Below, in pieces: positions 1 to 8,540 of a stretch of DNA of 64,000 bases. The stretch is from Telluria antibiotica (GTDB lineage Bacteria > Pseudomonadota > Gammaproteobacteria > Burkholderiales > Burkholderiaceae_D), in assembly GCF_011682055.1 (NCBI RefSeq), contig NZ_JAAQOM010000010.1:1-64000 (forward strand). The letters run 5' to 3'. The notes below the pieces were generated by a model that saw only the letters and a list, made by a program, of their open reading frames with translations, searched no databases and had not been told where the DNA came from. The translations under genes were made by a program, and so were the position numbers. Position 1 is the first letter of the stretch. Each line of letters starts with the position of its first letter.

Positions 1-101
1 AGGGTCGGGGATTTACCTCCACGATTAATGCTCGACCTCTATCGCCAGCCTTCCACCCTGTATTCTTTCATGCCCCGGGGCGGCCGCTCTGCAATGACCG
101 T

Positions 102-175
102 TAGGGTGGGCACCCTGTGCCCACCATGCGTTGCCGTGACGCTTGCACTCGGTGGGCACGGGGTGCCCACCCTAC
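102..175. repeat. REP-like paired palindrome, copy 1
   Basis: Two 24-25 nt arms in inverted orientation (102-125 and 151-175) are separated by a 25-nt spacer. Each arm is itself a hairpin: GTGGGCAC, a three-base loop, GTGCCCAC. The TAGGG ends face outward in this copy. The same unit recurs at four other places in the window, always outside genes apart from the coxC stop codon. It resembles REP/BIME elements. No REP-associated transposase lies in the window. Confidence 0.8.
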
Positions 176-177
176 TA

Positions 178-366
178 TCAGAGGAATTCGTCGGCCAGTC
201 GTGCGACGGCCGTTGTGGCCAGCAAGTCGTAATGCGTCGTCCCCGGCACGATGGCCAAGCGTGCCTCTGCCCGCAGCGACCCATCCATCCCCGCATCACG
301 CTGGCCGCCGCCGAGAGCCCGGTAGAATTCGACGATGTGCTCCAGCGTGACCGCATCCGCATCCGG
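178..366 (-). pseudogene. C-terminal remnant of an alpha/beta hydrolase
   Basis: About 60 residues resemble the end of alpha/beta hydrolases that scan as a DAD-type acid loop, a helix with EFYRALGGGQRDAG, then the histidine segment LAIVPGTTHYDLL and a terminal helix. The frame stays open further upstream to 633, but that sequence (up to about 370) does not look like hydrolase: the lid, nucleophile elbow and N-terminal sheet are absent. I read this as a 5'-truncated gene whose upstream part was replaced. The REP-like repeat lies immediately downstream of its stop. The catalytic His of the family is retained but the nucleophile is lost, so it cannot be active. Confidence 0.6.
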
Positions 367-612
367 CTGTGCGGTGCCATGTTTTTCTCCATACCGATCG
401 GTTGGTAGGAGGGTACACGCGCATATTATGTTGTCAAACATATCTTGATCATTATCTTGGGCGCCACGAATGGTTGTATGCATACGACTACAAAATGCTT
501 CATGTGTAAGCAGACGTTTCAATGTGCGTCGTCTAACATAAAAGTTGCCGTTTGGAATGTACATTGGAATGACCGTCCGTGCTGAGGCGGGCATCCACGA
601 AGGAAAACGATT

Positions 613-1842
613 ATGAAAACGACATTCCACCAAGCCGGGCTGCTGGCAGGCAGCGTTCTAATTGCAACATCTCTCGTCGCCTGCGGCGGCGGGGGCGGCG
701 GCAGCGGCGGTACCACGCCCACCGCCACGGCCGGCACCCTCAGCGTTGCGCTGACCGATGCCCCGGCTTGCGGCTTCAGCGCCGTCAACGTCACCGTCAA
801 CAAGGTGCGCGTCAACACGAGCGCCACCGCGAGCGATACGGATGCCGGCTGGACTGACATCACGCTGAGCCCGGCGCGCAAGATCAACCTGCTGGATCTC
901 TCGAACGGCGTGCTCACAGACTTGGGCCAGACGACGCTGCCGGCCGGCCATTACTCGCAGTTGCGCCTCGTGCTCGACCCGAATACGGGCAACGGCATGG
1001 CCAACTCGGTCGTCCCGACGGGCGGCACGGAAACGACGCTGACGACGCCGAGCGCCATCCAGAGCGGCATCAAGCTGGTCAACGAATTCGACGTCGCGGC
1101 CGGCCAGCATGTCGACCTCGCGCTCGACTTCAACGCCTGCAAATCCGTCGTCACGCAAGGCAACGGCAAATACCTGCTGAAGCCGGTGGTGAAGGTCGTC
1201 CCGGTCGCGCAAGTGGGCATCTCGGGCGTCATCGCCACGTCGCTGCTGGGCAGCAACGTCACCGTGTCCGCCGAGCAGAACGGCCAGGTGATCGCTTCCA
1301 CCGTGCCGAACCCGGCGACGGACGCGAAGCCGGGCGAGTTCTTCCTGTCGCACCTGCCGAGCGGCAACTATGACGTCGTCATCACGGCCGACAACCACGC
1401 GGCCGCCGTCATCGCCACCGTGCCGGTCGCGTCCACCGGCAGCACCGTCGTGAGCAGCACCAGCGCGCCGATCGACCTTCCGGCCAGTGCGATGGCGTCG
1501 ATCGCGGGCACCGTGACCTTGCCGGCGAACGCCACCGAGGCAGCGTATGTGTCGGCGAAGCAGGCGTTCACCGCCGGCCCGACCGTGACCATCAAGTACG
1601 CGGGTGCCGACCTGTCTACCGGCGCCTACACGATCGCGAACCTGCCGGTCGCCACGCCCATGTACGCGACCTACAGCGGCGCGACCGTGCCCCTGACCTT
1701 CACGGCTGCCCCGACGGTGGTGCCGGGCGCGGGCAAGTACCAGGTCGACGCGAGCGGCACGGGCTACACGACGAAGTCGATCAGCCTCGTCGACGTCTCG
1801 ACGGCCAACGCCACCGGCGTCAACTTCACGCTGACGCCGTAA
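613..1842 (+). CDS. DUF4382 domain lipoprotein
   Basis: This is a 409-aa secreted protein. The N-terminus is a lipoprotein signal with lipobox LVAC (Cys24), followed by a Gly/Ser-rich linker, so it is probably outer-membrane or periplasm anchored. Residues about 40-200 fit the DUF4382 family (start GTLSVALTDAP, with a conserved hydrophobic NLLDL segment). The rest looks like beta-sandwich repeats resembling carboxypeptidase regulatory-like folds (about 205-300 and 300-409). A good Shine-Dalgarno (AGGAAAA) precedes the ATG. It stands alone, transcribed away from the hydrolase remnant. Function is unknown. Confidence 0.85.
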   Translation: MKTTFHQAGLLAGSVLIATSLVACGGGGGGSGGTTPTATAGTLSVALTDAPACGFSAVNVTVNKVRVNTSATASDTDAGWTDITLSPARKINLLDLSNGVLTDLGQTTLPAGHYSQLRLVLDPNTGNGMANSVVPTGGTETTLTTPSAIQSGIKLVNEFDVAAGQHVDLALDFNACKSVVTQGNGKYLLKPVVKVVPVAQVGISGVIATSLLGSNVTVSAEQNGQVIASTVPNPATDAKPGEFFLSHLPSGNYDVVITADNHAAAVIATVPVASTGSTVVSSTSAPIDLPASAMASIAGTVTLPANATEAAYVSAKQAFTAGPTVTIKYAGADLSTGAYTIANLPVATPMYATYSGATVPLTFTAAPTVVPGAGKYQVDASGTGYTTKSISLVDVSTANATGVNFTLTP

Positions 1843-1951
1843 GCGTCGCCCGCGGTGCGGCGCGCCGGGCGCCGCACCGCCTGCCGGACGAGCGTGTCGC
1901 GGAGGGCGCTGCTAAGATAGCAAGCCTTTCATGACCGAACGAAGGATGGCA

Positions 1952-2779
1952 ATGAACGACAACGCAAGCGCCCCGCAGGCACCCGGCAACGGCTTCGCTG
2001 CGGCCGCGCAGCCGGTCGCGGCGCAATCCGTGATCCACACCGATACCGACGGCCTCGCCGCGGGCATGGCCACGCTGACCGTCGACGGCCAGGACATCCC
2101 CCTCTACCACGTCCGCCCGGCCGGGCAGGACAAGCTTCCCGTGATGATCGTCGTGTCCGAGATCTTCGGCCTGCACGAGCACATCGCCGACGTCGCGCGC
2201 CGCTTCGCCAAGCAGGGCTATCTGGCGCTGGCGCCCGATTTATTCGTGCGCCAGGGCGACCCGTCCACGATCCCCGACATCAACACGCTGATGGCGCGCA
2301 TCATCCGCAAGGTGCCGGATGCACACGTCATGGGCGACCTCGACGCCTGCGTGGCCTGGGCCGCGAAGAACGGCGCCGACGTCGACCGCCTGGGTGTCAA
2401 CGGCTTCTGTTGGGGCGGGCGCATCACGTGGCTGTACGCAGCGCACAATCCGCGCGTGAAGGCGGCCGTGGCGTGGTACGGCAAGCTCGTGGCCGACCCG
2501 AACCCGCCGGGCCAGCCGACGCATCCGATCCACATCGCGTCCTCGCTCACGGTGCCCGTGCTCGGCCTGTACGGTGCGAAGGACACCGGCATCCCCGTCG
2601 CCACGGTCGAACAGATGATCGCCGCGCTGGGCGCGGGCACGAGCGATTCCGCAATCGTCGTGTACCCGGACGCCGGCCACGCCTTCAACGCCGACTACCG
2701 CCCCACGTACAACGCCAAAGCCGCCCGCGACGGCTTCGCGCGCGCGCTGGCCTGGTTCCGCGAGCACGGCGCCGGCTGA
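1952..2779 (+). CDS. dienelactone hydrolase family protein
   Basis: This 275-aa cytoplasmic alpha/beta hydrolase belongs to the carboxymethylenebutenolidase family, which opens dienelactone rings and related esters. The Cys-Asp-His triad is visible: Cys153 in GFCWGG, Asp211 in AKDTG and His243 in GHAF. The Cys nucleophile is typical of this family. The ATG at 1952 is chosen over in-frame ATGs at 1931 and 1946 because GAAGGA at 1941-1946 sits at ideal spacing. No other aromatic ring-cleavage genes are adjacent, so the substrate is open and it may be a general-purpose DLH homologue. Confidence 0.9.
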   Translation: MNDNASAPQAPGNGFAAAAQPVAAQSVIHTDTDGLAAGMATLTVDGQDIPLYHVRPAGQDKLPVMIVVSEIFGLHEHIADVARRFAKQGYLALAPDLFVRQGDPSTIPDINTLMARIIRKVPDAHVMGDLDACVAWAAKNGADVDRLGVNGFCWGGRITWLYAAHNPRVKAAVAWYGKLVADPNPPGQPTHPIHIASSLTVPVLGLYGAKDTGIPVATVEQMIAALGAGTSDSAIVVYPDAGHAFNADYRPTYNAKAARDGFARALAWFREHGAG

Positions 2780-2884
2780 TCCCCCGCCACCCGTCCGGCG
2801 GCTTGCCGGATTGCACGGGTTCGCGCGCGGGAGGGTACAATCTCGGGTTTGCGTCCGCTGTCCAAGAATAACCAGAGGCTTTAA

Positions 2885-3658
2885 ATCGACCCGATTCTCA
2901 TTTCCATCCTGCTGGCGACTGGCCTGGCGGGCGTGGTCAGCATTACGGCCGCCGCGGTGTTTTCGTTCACCTTGCTGGCGAAAGTCGTCGAACGCATGGT
3001 GAGCCTGTCCGTCGGCATCATGCTGTCGACGTCGCTGCTGCATGCCTTGCCGGAAGCGTTCGAATCGAAGGCCGACACGCACGCGCTGTTCGCCACCCTG
3101 CTGGGCGGCCTGCTCGCGTTCTTCCTGCTGGAGAAAGTGGCGCTGCTGCGCCATTCGCATCACCACGAGGGCGATGGGCACCACCACGCCCACGGCCACG
3201 ACGCGCGCCAGGCGGGGCGCGCGGGCTGGATGATCCTGATCGGCGACGGCATGCACAACTTCACGGACGGCATCCTGATCGCGGCGGCCTTCCTCGCCAA
3301 TCCGCAGCTGGGCATCGTGACGGGCGTCGCCATCATCGCCCACGAGATCCCGCAGGAGATCGGCGACTTCATCGTGCTGCTGAACGCCGGCTTCTCGCGC
3401 GTGCGCGCGTACGTGTTCAACCTGCTGTGCAGCCTGCTGGCCGTGCTGGGCGGCGTGCTCGGTTATGCGACCCTCGACCGCGCCAGCGACATGATCCCGT
3501 ATGTGCTCGTGTTCGCGTCGTCGGGCTTCATCTATATCGCCGTGAGCGACCTGATGCCGCAGATGCAGCGCCGCGCCACGGTGCGCGAGTCGATTCCGCA
3601 GGTATTGTTGATCGGCCTCGGTGTCGTGATCGTCCTCGTTCTGACGCACGGCCACTAA
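2885..3658 (+). CDS. ZIP family metal transporter, apparent ATC start
   Basis: This is an integral inner-membrane divalent-cation (zinc/iron) permease of about 257 aa. The sequence shows several transmembrane helices, a histidine-rich cytoplasmic loop (HSHHHEGDGHHHAHGH) and the metal-binding helices IGDGMHNFTDG and AHEIPQEIGD, which are hallmarks of the ZIP family. The first helix (DPILISILLATGLAG) is in frame upstream of every ATG, GTG or TTG. The frame opens at ATC 2885 directly after TAA, with AGAGG at 2874-2878 six bases upstream. The alternatives, CTG 2909 or GTG 2933, would remove part or most of helix 1. The ATC start is my inference from the frame and ribosome binding site. Confidence 0.85.
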   Translation: MDPILISILLATGLAGVVSITAAAVFSFTLLAKVVERMVSLSVGIMLSTSLLHALPEAFESKADTHALFATLLGGLLAFFLLEKVALLRHSHHHEGDGHHHAHGHDARQAGRAGWMILIGDGMHNFTDGILIAAAFLANPQLGIVTGVAIIAHEIPQEIGDFIVLLNAGFSRVRAYVFNLLCSLLAVLGGVLGYATLDRASDMIPYVLVFASSGFIYIAVSDLMPQMQRRATVRESIPQVLLIGLGVVIVLVLTHGH

Positions 3659-3748
3659 AAGATACGGATCGCGCCATGGTTGCGCTGTCCAGTTGACACG
3701 GCGATTCCAGGCGTCCTATGCTGAACCGTAACCCGAACGGAGGCAAGC

Positions 3749-3892
3749 ATGGCAAGCCTGGTGAATCAACTGGTTGTTGCGCTGCGCGACAAGCCGTCGC
3801 GGTGCGCCTACGTGGTCATGGCCCTGGTAGTGATGGTCGTGCTGTTCACCCTGGCCGATTTCCTGCCGGCGCCTTACGACTTCAGTCACTGA
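3749..3892 (+). CDS. 47-aa single-pass membrane protein
   Basis: A small open frame with a near-perfect Shine-Dalgarno (CGGAGG, five bases before ATG). The product has a short basic amphipathic N-terminus (LRDKPSR), one hydrophobic helix of about 20 residues (VVMALVVMVVLFTLADFL) and a short C-terminal tail ending DFSH. It lies between the ZIP transporter and the convergent sulfurtransferase gene. The strong ribosome binding site and clean TM architecture support expression. I recognise no family. It is short enough to be missed by gene finders. Confidence 0.65.
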   Translation: MASLVNQLVVALRDKPSRCAYVVMALVVMVVLFTLADFLPAPYDFSH

Positions 3893-3944
3893 GCGTCAGT
3901 CACGTAGTTTCACAAAGCGGCGCCTTCGTGCCGCTGTCCCACTA

Positions 3945-4823
3945 TCAGCCGTTGCCGGTGGCCACGGCCCGCTTCGGATCCGCCGTCCACTCGCTCCACG
4001 ACCCCGGATACAACGCCGCGCCCGGCATGCCCGCCACTTCCAGCGCCAGCAGGTTGTGGCACGCCGTCACGCCGGAGCCGCATTGCATGATGGCGTCACG
4101 CGCGTCGCCCACGGCCGCGCCCAGTTCCGCCTTCAGCTGCCCGGGTGTCTTGAAGCGGCCGTCCGGCTGCAGGTTGTCCTTGAAGAAGCGGTTCTTCGCG
4201 CCCGGGATGTGGCCGCCGACGGGGTCGATCGTCTCGTTCTCGCCGCGGAAGCGGTCCGGCGCGCGCGCGTCGACGATCGTCTTGCCGCCATGTTCCACGT
4301 TCTGCAGGATGGAGTCTACGTCGACCGTCGTCACGAGGGCAGGGCGGGCGGACACGCCCCCGCGCGCGCGCGGGGCCGTCACGTCCGTGACGACGGGCTG
4401 GTTCGCCGCCTGCCACGCGGGCAAGCCGCCATCCAGCACGGCGACGGCAGCATGGCCCACCCAGCGCAGCATCCACCACAGGCGCGCGGCGTACATGCCG
4501 CCGTGCGCGTCGTAGGCGACGACCTGCGTGTCGTCGTCCACGCCCCAGCGGCGCAGCAGCTCGATGAACGCGTCCTTTTCCGGCAGCGGATGGCGGCCCC
4601 GGAAGGCGCCGGCCGCGTCGCGCTTGGCGCCCGACAGCTCCGTCTCCATGTCGGCGAAGACGGCTCCCGGGATGTGGCCGGCCGCGTAGGCTTCACGGCC
4701 AGCGGCGAGGTTCATCAGGTCGTGGCGGCAGTCGACGACGACCCACTTGGGGTCGCGGACGCGCATGTCGTTCACATGCGCTGCCAGGGCGGCGGGTTCG
4801 ATGAGGGTCGTGTAGCTGGACAT
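3945..4823 (-). CDS. thiosulfate/3-mercaptopyruvate sulfurtransferase
   Basis: This 292-aa protein carries two tandem rhodanese domains. The first (about 1-140) is the inactive one. The second holds the catalytic loop CGSGVTA, with Cys about 10 residues before CHNLLALE, which places it in the SseA/TST type that moves sulfane sulfur to cyanide or thiols. Length matches the family. AAAGGAG precedes the ATG. It is the last gene of a leftward three-gene operon (Rieske oxygenase, EamA permease, this), with a 9-10 bp gap to the permease. Confidence 0.92.
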   Translation of the reverse strand: MSSYTTLIEPAALAAHVNDMRVRDPKWVVVDCRHDLMNLAAGREAYAAGHIPGAVFADMETELSGAKRDAAGAFRGRHPLPEKDAFIELLRRWGVDDDTQVVAYDAHGGMYAARLWWMLRWVGHAAVAVLDGGLPAWQAANQPVVTDVTAPRARGGVSARPALVTTVDVDSILQNVEHGGKTIVDARAPDRFRGENETIDPVGGHIPGAKNRFFKDNLQPDGRFKTPGQLKAELGAAVGDARDAIMQCGSGVTACHNLLALEVAGMPGAALYPGSWSEWTADPKRAVATGNG

Positions 4824-4832
4824 GGCGCTCCT

Positions 4833-5744
4833 TTATTCGCTGGCGATGGGGTCGGTTTCCTTGACGACGGCGCCGCGCGCCGTGCGGGTCGTATTGTAGA
4901 ACGTCGCGGCGATCCCGGAGGCGAGGATCACGCCCATGCCCAGCCAGACGTGCCAGTCGAAGACGTCGCCCCACAGGATCATGCCCCACAGGCTCGAAAA
5001 GATGATGCCCATGTACTGCAGGTTGGCGACGACGAGCACCTTGCCGATGCGGTAGGCGCGCGTCATCGCGATCTGCGCGAGCAGGCCGCTGGCGGCGATC
5101 CCCGCCAGCAGCGCCATGCCGTGCCACGACTGGGGGCGGAACGTGCTCATGCCGTTGCCCAGCAGCGAACCGACGAGGCCAGCGAAGCCCATCGTGACGG
5201 AAAAATAGAAGACGACGCGGTATTCCGGCTCGCCCATCTGACCGAGGCGGCGTACCTGCATATAGGCCATCGCGGCGATCACGGACGAGGCGATGGCGAC
5301 GAGGCCGCCCACCCATTCATGTGTCTCGACGGCCGGCCGCAGCACGAGCGTGACGCCGACGAAGCTCATGGCGATGGCGAGCGCCAGCGGCCATTCGGGC
5401 AAGCCGCGCCCGCGCCACCAGCCGATGAAGAACATGTACGTGGCGAGCCAGATCGGCGCCATGTAGTTGAGGGTGACGGCCGTCGCCAGCGGCAGCTTCG
5501 CGATGGCGTAGAACCACAGCCACAGCGAGACGACGCCGACGACGCTGCGCCACAGGTGCTCTTTCGGGAACGCGGTCTTGAACGAGCCGCCTTGCAGGCG
5601 GATCATCGGCAGCAGCATCAGGCTGCCGATGAACCCCCGGTACATCACGATTTCCGACGTCGAGTAGAGCGAGGAGGCCAGCTTCACGCACGCGCCCATG
5701 GCGGCGAACAGGAAGCTGGCGCACAACATCCAGAGTGGAGCCAT
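4833..5744 (-). CDS. DMT family (EamA) transporter
   Basis: This inner-membrane protein of about 303 aa has ten predicted helices arranged as two EamA repeats (drug/metabolite transporter superfamily). The first repeat begins MLCASFLFAAMGACVKLAS. Substrate cannot be read from sequence; members export amino acids, purines or other metabolites. The ATG at 5744 is used, and a TTG two codons upstream is an alternative. It sits 13 bp after the Rieske oxygenase gene and just before the sulfurtransferase, consistent with one transcript. Confidence 0.9.
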   Translation of the reverse strand: MAPLWMLCASFLFAAMGACVKLASSLYSTSEIVMYRGFIGSLMLLPMIRLQGGSFKTAFPKEHLWRSVVGVVSLWLWFYAIAKLPLATAVTLNYMAPIWLATYMFFIGWWRGRGLPEWPLALAIAMSFVGVTLVLRPAVETHEWVGGLVAIASSVIAAMAYMQVRRLGQMGEPEYRVVFYFSVTMGFAGLVGSLLGNGMSTFRPQSWHGMALLAGIAASGLLAQIAMTRAYRIGKVLVVANLQYMGIIFSSLWGMILWGDVFDWHVWLGMGVILASGIAATFYNTTRTARGAVVKETDPIASE

Positions 5745-5757
5745 CAGCAACCAGCCA

Positions 5758-6873
5758 TCACATCCCCGGAGGAATATCGTCGATTTTGCTGCGGTACCAC
5801 TCGTGGAAGTGCTGCATGCCGTCTTCCATGGGCGACTGGTACGGCCCCGCCTCCGTGACGCCGCGTTCCATCAGCGCCTTGCGGCCGGCATCCATGCGCA
5901 GGGCGATCTCGTCGTCCTCGACGCACGTCTCCATGTACGCGGCGCGTTCCGCCTCGACGAAGCCGCGTTCGAACAGGACGAATTCTTCCGGATAGTAGAA
6001 CTCGACGACGTTGCGCGTCTTCTGCGGCCCCAGCGGCCACAGCGTGGACACGACGAGGACGTTCGGATACCACTCGACCATGATGTTCGGGTACAGCGTG
6101 AGCCAGATCGCGCCGTATTTCGGCGCCTGGCCGTTGTTGAACTTCAGGACCTGCTCCTGCCAGGCCTTGTACGTCGCCGAACCGGACTTTTGCAGGCCGC
6201 GGTGCACGCCAACCGTCTGCACGCTGTAGTCCGGGCCGAATTCCCAGCGCAGGTCGTCGCAGCTGACGAAGTTGCCGAGGCCGGGGTGGAACGGTTCGAC
6301 GTGGTAATCCTCCAGGTAGACCTCGATGAAGGTCTTCCAGTTGTAGTCGCAGTCGTGCACCTCGACGTGGTCGAACATATAGCCCGAAAAGTCCAGGTCC
6401 TTCGTCACGGACATGTGCTTCAGCTTGTCCATCACGTTGTAGCCGTTCTGCTCGAACAGCAGGCCGTTCCAGTTCTGCAGCGGCGTCTTGGACAGGTTCA
6501 GGCAGGGCGTATCGGCAAAATGCGGCGCGCCGATCAGTTCGCCCTTCAGGTCGTAGGTCCAGCGGTGCAACGGGCAGACGATGTTCTTCGCGTTGCCGCG
6601 GCCGTTGAACATCAGCGCCTGGCGGTGGCGGCACACGTTCGACAGCAATTCGATGCCCTGTGCGTTACGCACCAGCATGCGACCCTCGTTCTCCGATTTC
6701 AGGGTCGCGAAATCGCCCGCCTCGGGCACCATCAACTCGTGGCCGACGTAGCGGGGCCCCTTGAGAAACAATTGCTGCAATTCACGCTGCAGCAGCGCGT
6801 CGTCGAAGTAGACATTTACCGGAAGCTGGGCGAGCGAACGCGCCAGCTTGGCGTGGGTAGCCAGATCGGACAT
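5758..6873 (-). CDS. Rieske-type aromatic ring-hydroxylating oxygenase, alpha subunit
   Basis: This 371-aa protein has an N-terminal Rieske 2Fe-2S domain with the ligand pairs CRH and CPLH (about residues 80-110). A C-terminal catalytic domain carries the mononuclear-iron histidines in DYHVEPFHPGLG and a downstream acidic ligand. This is the standard oxygenase alpha subunit layout. It would hydroxylate a ring or demethylate a substrate using electrons from a ferredoxin/reductase. No beta subunit, ferredoxin or reductase gene is nearby, so it is probably an alpha-only (homotrimeric) type with shared redox partners. It leads the leftward operon with the EamA permease and sulfurtransferase. Confidence 0.9.
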   Translation of the reverse strand: MSDLATHAKLARSLAQLPVNVYFDDALLQRELQQLFLKGPRYVGHELMVPEAGDFATLKSENEGRMLVRNAQGIELLSNVCRHRQALMFNGRGNAKNIVCPLHRWTYDLKGELIGAPHFADTPCLNLSKTPLQNWNGLLFEQNGYNVMDKLKHMSVTKDLDFSGYMFDHVEVHDCDYNWKTFIEVYLEDYHVEPFHPGLGNFVSCDDLRWEFGPDYSVQTVGVHRGLQKSGSATYKAWQEQVLKFNNGQAPKYGAIWLTLYPNIMVEWYPNVLVVSTLWPLGPQKTRNVVEFYYPEEFVLFERGFVEAERAAYMETCVEDDEIALRMDAGRKALMERGVTEAGPYQSPMEDGMQHFHEWYRSKIDDIPPGM

Positions 6874-7371
6874 CCCAACCCCCCTTTACACAGATTTCAG
6901 CCAAAGAAGAGAAAGAATCCGAGAACCAGTATTTTTAGGGGAGCATCGAGAATCCAGGGCGAGCCGCATCGTGGTCCGGCACAACGCCCCTGCTTGCCGT
7001 ATCGCGTACGGCTGCGCTTGAGGGCGTCGCATCCCGACCAACAGTGCTGCCGCTTATTTGGCGTTCTCGCTCCTTTAAAGAGCGGAATACGGTATTTCGG
7101 AGACAGAACCGGAGATTATAGCCTGTAAAAGGCCGTCCAGTCCCGGGCCCGCGCGCGGTTGTGGTACGTGGGTGTTCAAAAATTGCCTAAAAGGCATCGT
7201 TTTCATGAATCCCGAGGCGCTTTGCGATAAAATGTATCCTTGCTTGCAAGTTGGCGGCGACAGGTGCACCGTTCATGTCGATACAGGATTGTTTAGAATA
7301 AGCGATTAGACTGACGCACCGCGCACGCGTTACGCGCGGTGTCGCCCGGCCCCGAATCGATCAAACTCATT
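6874..7371. other. intergenic region between divergent operons
   Basis: About 500 bp separate the Rieske oxygenase (leftward) from xseB (rightward). I see no convincing gene. A candidate promoter for the xseB operon is TTCATG 7272-7277 and TAGAAT 7294-7299 (16-bp spacing), which is a weak match at the -35. A GC-rich hairpin follows at 7317-7341 (arms CACCGCGC and GCGCGGTG), in what would be the xseB leader. Confidence 0.4.
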
Positions 7372-7647
7372 ATGCCAAATAAAACAAACGCGGAGAGCGC
7401 CGCACCACCGGCCACCGCCGCGCAGCCGCCGGAATCTTTCGAGCAGGCGATGGCCGAACTGGCCCAACTCGTGACGCAAATGGAAAGTGGGCAATTGCCC
7501 CTGGAAGCATCGGTCGCCGCGTATGCCCGCGGTTCCGAGCTCGTGCGCTATTGCGCGGCCCAGCTGGAAAAAGTCGAGTCGCAGGTGAAGGTCCTGGAAG
7601 GCGAGATGCTGAAACCGTTCAGCACCGACGGCGAGGACGACGTATGA
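7372..7647 (+). CDS. xseB: exodeoxyribonuclease VII small subunit
   Basis: This 91-aa helical protein matches XseB: the core FEQAMAELAQLVTQMESGQLPLE and the following helix with YCAAQLEKVESQV are diagnostic. It partners XseA in the single-strand nuclease that trims mismatch-repair and damaged DNA ends. The ATG at 7372 is preferred over an in-frame GTG at 7339. Its stop overlaps the ispA start (ATGA), so the two are translationally coupled. The xseB-ispA-dxs order is common in Proteobacteria. Confidence 0.95.
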   Translation: MPNKTNAESAAPPATAAQPPESFEQAMAELAQLVTQMESGQLPLEASVAAYARGSELVRYCAAQLEKVESQVKVLEGEMLKPFSTDGEDDV

Positions 7648-8540
7648 CCGCCGCGCCCGATTTCCAGGCCTGGGTGAAGGACGTCCAGGCCGCCGCCGAA
7701 GCCGACCTCGACCGTTTCCTGCCGCCCGCAAGCCAGGCGCCGACGAAGCTGCACGAAGCGATGCGCTACACGGCGCTGGGCGGCGGCAAGCGCGTGCGTC
7801 CGCTGCTCGTGCATGCGGCCGGTGCCCTGTTCGGCGCGGACGCCGACGCCCTCGCGCGCGCGGCCAGCGCCGTCGAGATGATCCACGTGTATTCCCTCGT
7901 GCACGACGACATGCCGTGCATGGACGATGACGATCTCCGTCGCGGCAAGCCCACCGTGCACGTCGCGTACGACGAAGCGACGGCGCTGCTCGTCGGCGAC
8001 GCGCTGCAGGCGCAAGCCTTCGACGTGCTGGCCGGGACGACCACGGTACCGGCCGCGCGCACGGTCGCGATGCTGCGCCTGCTGGCCGAAGCCGCGGGTT
8101 CGGCCGGCATGTGCGGCGGCCAGGCGATCGACCTCGACAGCGTCGGCCTGAGCCTCACCCTGGAACAGCTGGAGCGCATGCACCAACTGAAGACGGGCGC
8201 CATGCTGCGCGTCTCGGTGCTGCTGGGCGCGCTGGCCGGCCGCGACCTCGCGTCGCACGAGCGGGAAGCGCTGGCCGAGTACTCGCGCGCCATCGGCCTC
8301 GCGTTCCAGGTCGTCGACGACGTGCTCGACGCCACCGCCGACTCGGCCACGCTGGGCAAGACGGCCGGCAAGGACGCGGCCGACAACAAGCCGACCTATG
8401 TGTCGATTCTGGGGCTGGAGCCGTCCAAGGCGCTGGCCGAACAATTGCGGCGGCAGGCGCACGACGCGCTCGCACCGTTCGGAGAACAAGCACTGCGGCT
8501 GCGCGAGATCGCGGACCTGATCGTGCAGCGGAAGGCATAA
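7644..8540 (+). CDS. ispA: (2E,6E)-farnesyl diphosphate synthase
   Basis: This 298-aa trans-prenyltransferase condenses DMAPP/GPP with IPP to farnesyl diphosphate, the precursor of quinone tails and undecaprenol. The first Asp-rich motif is DDMPCMDDDD and the second DDVLD, with the GGGKRVRP substrate motif upstream. The start overlaps the xseB stop by 4 bp and the stop codon directly abuts the dxs ATG, so the operon is tightly packed. The short chain-length region before the first Asp-rich motif (HVYSLVH) is typical of IspA. Confidence 0.95.
   Translation: MTAAPDFQAWVKDVQAAAEADLDRFLPPASQAPTKLHEAMRYTALGGGKRVRPLLVHAAGALFGADADALARAASAVEMIHVYSLVHDDMPCMDDDDLRRGKPTVHVAYDEATALLVGDALQAQAFDVLAGTTTVPAARTVAMLRLLAEAAGSAGMCGGQAIDLDSVGLSLTLEQLERMHQLKTGAMLRVSVLLGALAGRDLASHEREALAEYSRAIGLAFQVVDDVLDATADSATLGKTAGKDAADNKPTYVSILGLEPSKALAEQLRRQAHDALAPFGEQALRLREIADLIVQRKA

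Noticed and set aside
1..101. Possible gene at the left edge
   Set aside because: The short open frames here have no homology or ribosome site, and nothing recognisable was found before the repeat.
4056..5858. 600-codon + strand frame across sulfurtransferase and permease genes
   Set aside because: It is Ala/Arg/Asp-rich and overlaps two genes with clear rhodanese and EamA motifs on the other strand.
7075..7269. 64-codon minus-strand frame upstream of xseB
   Set aside because: No ribosome site, no family and composition unlike nearby genes.
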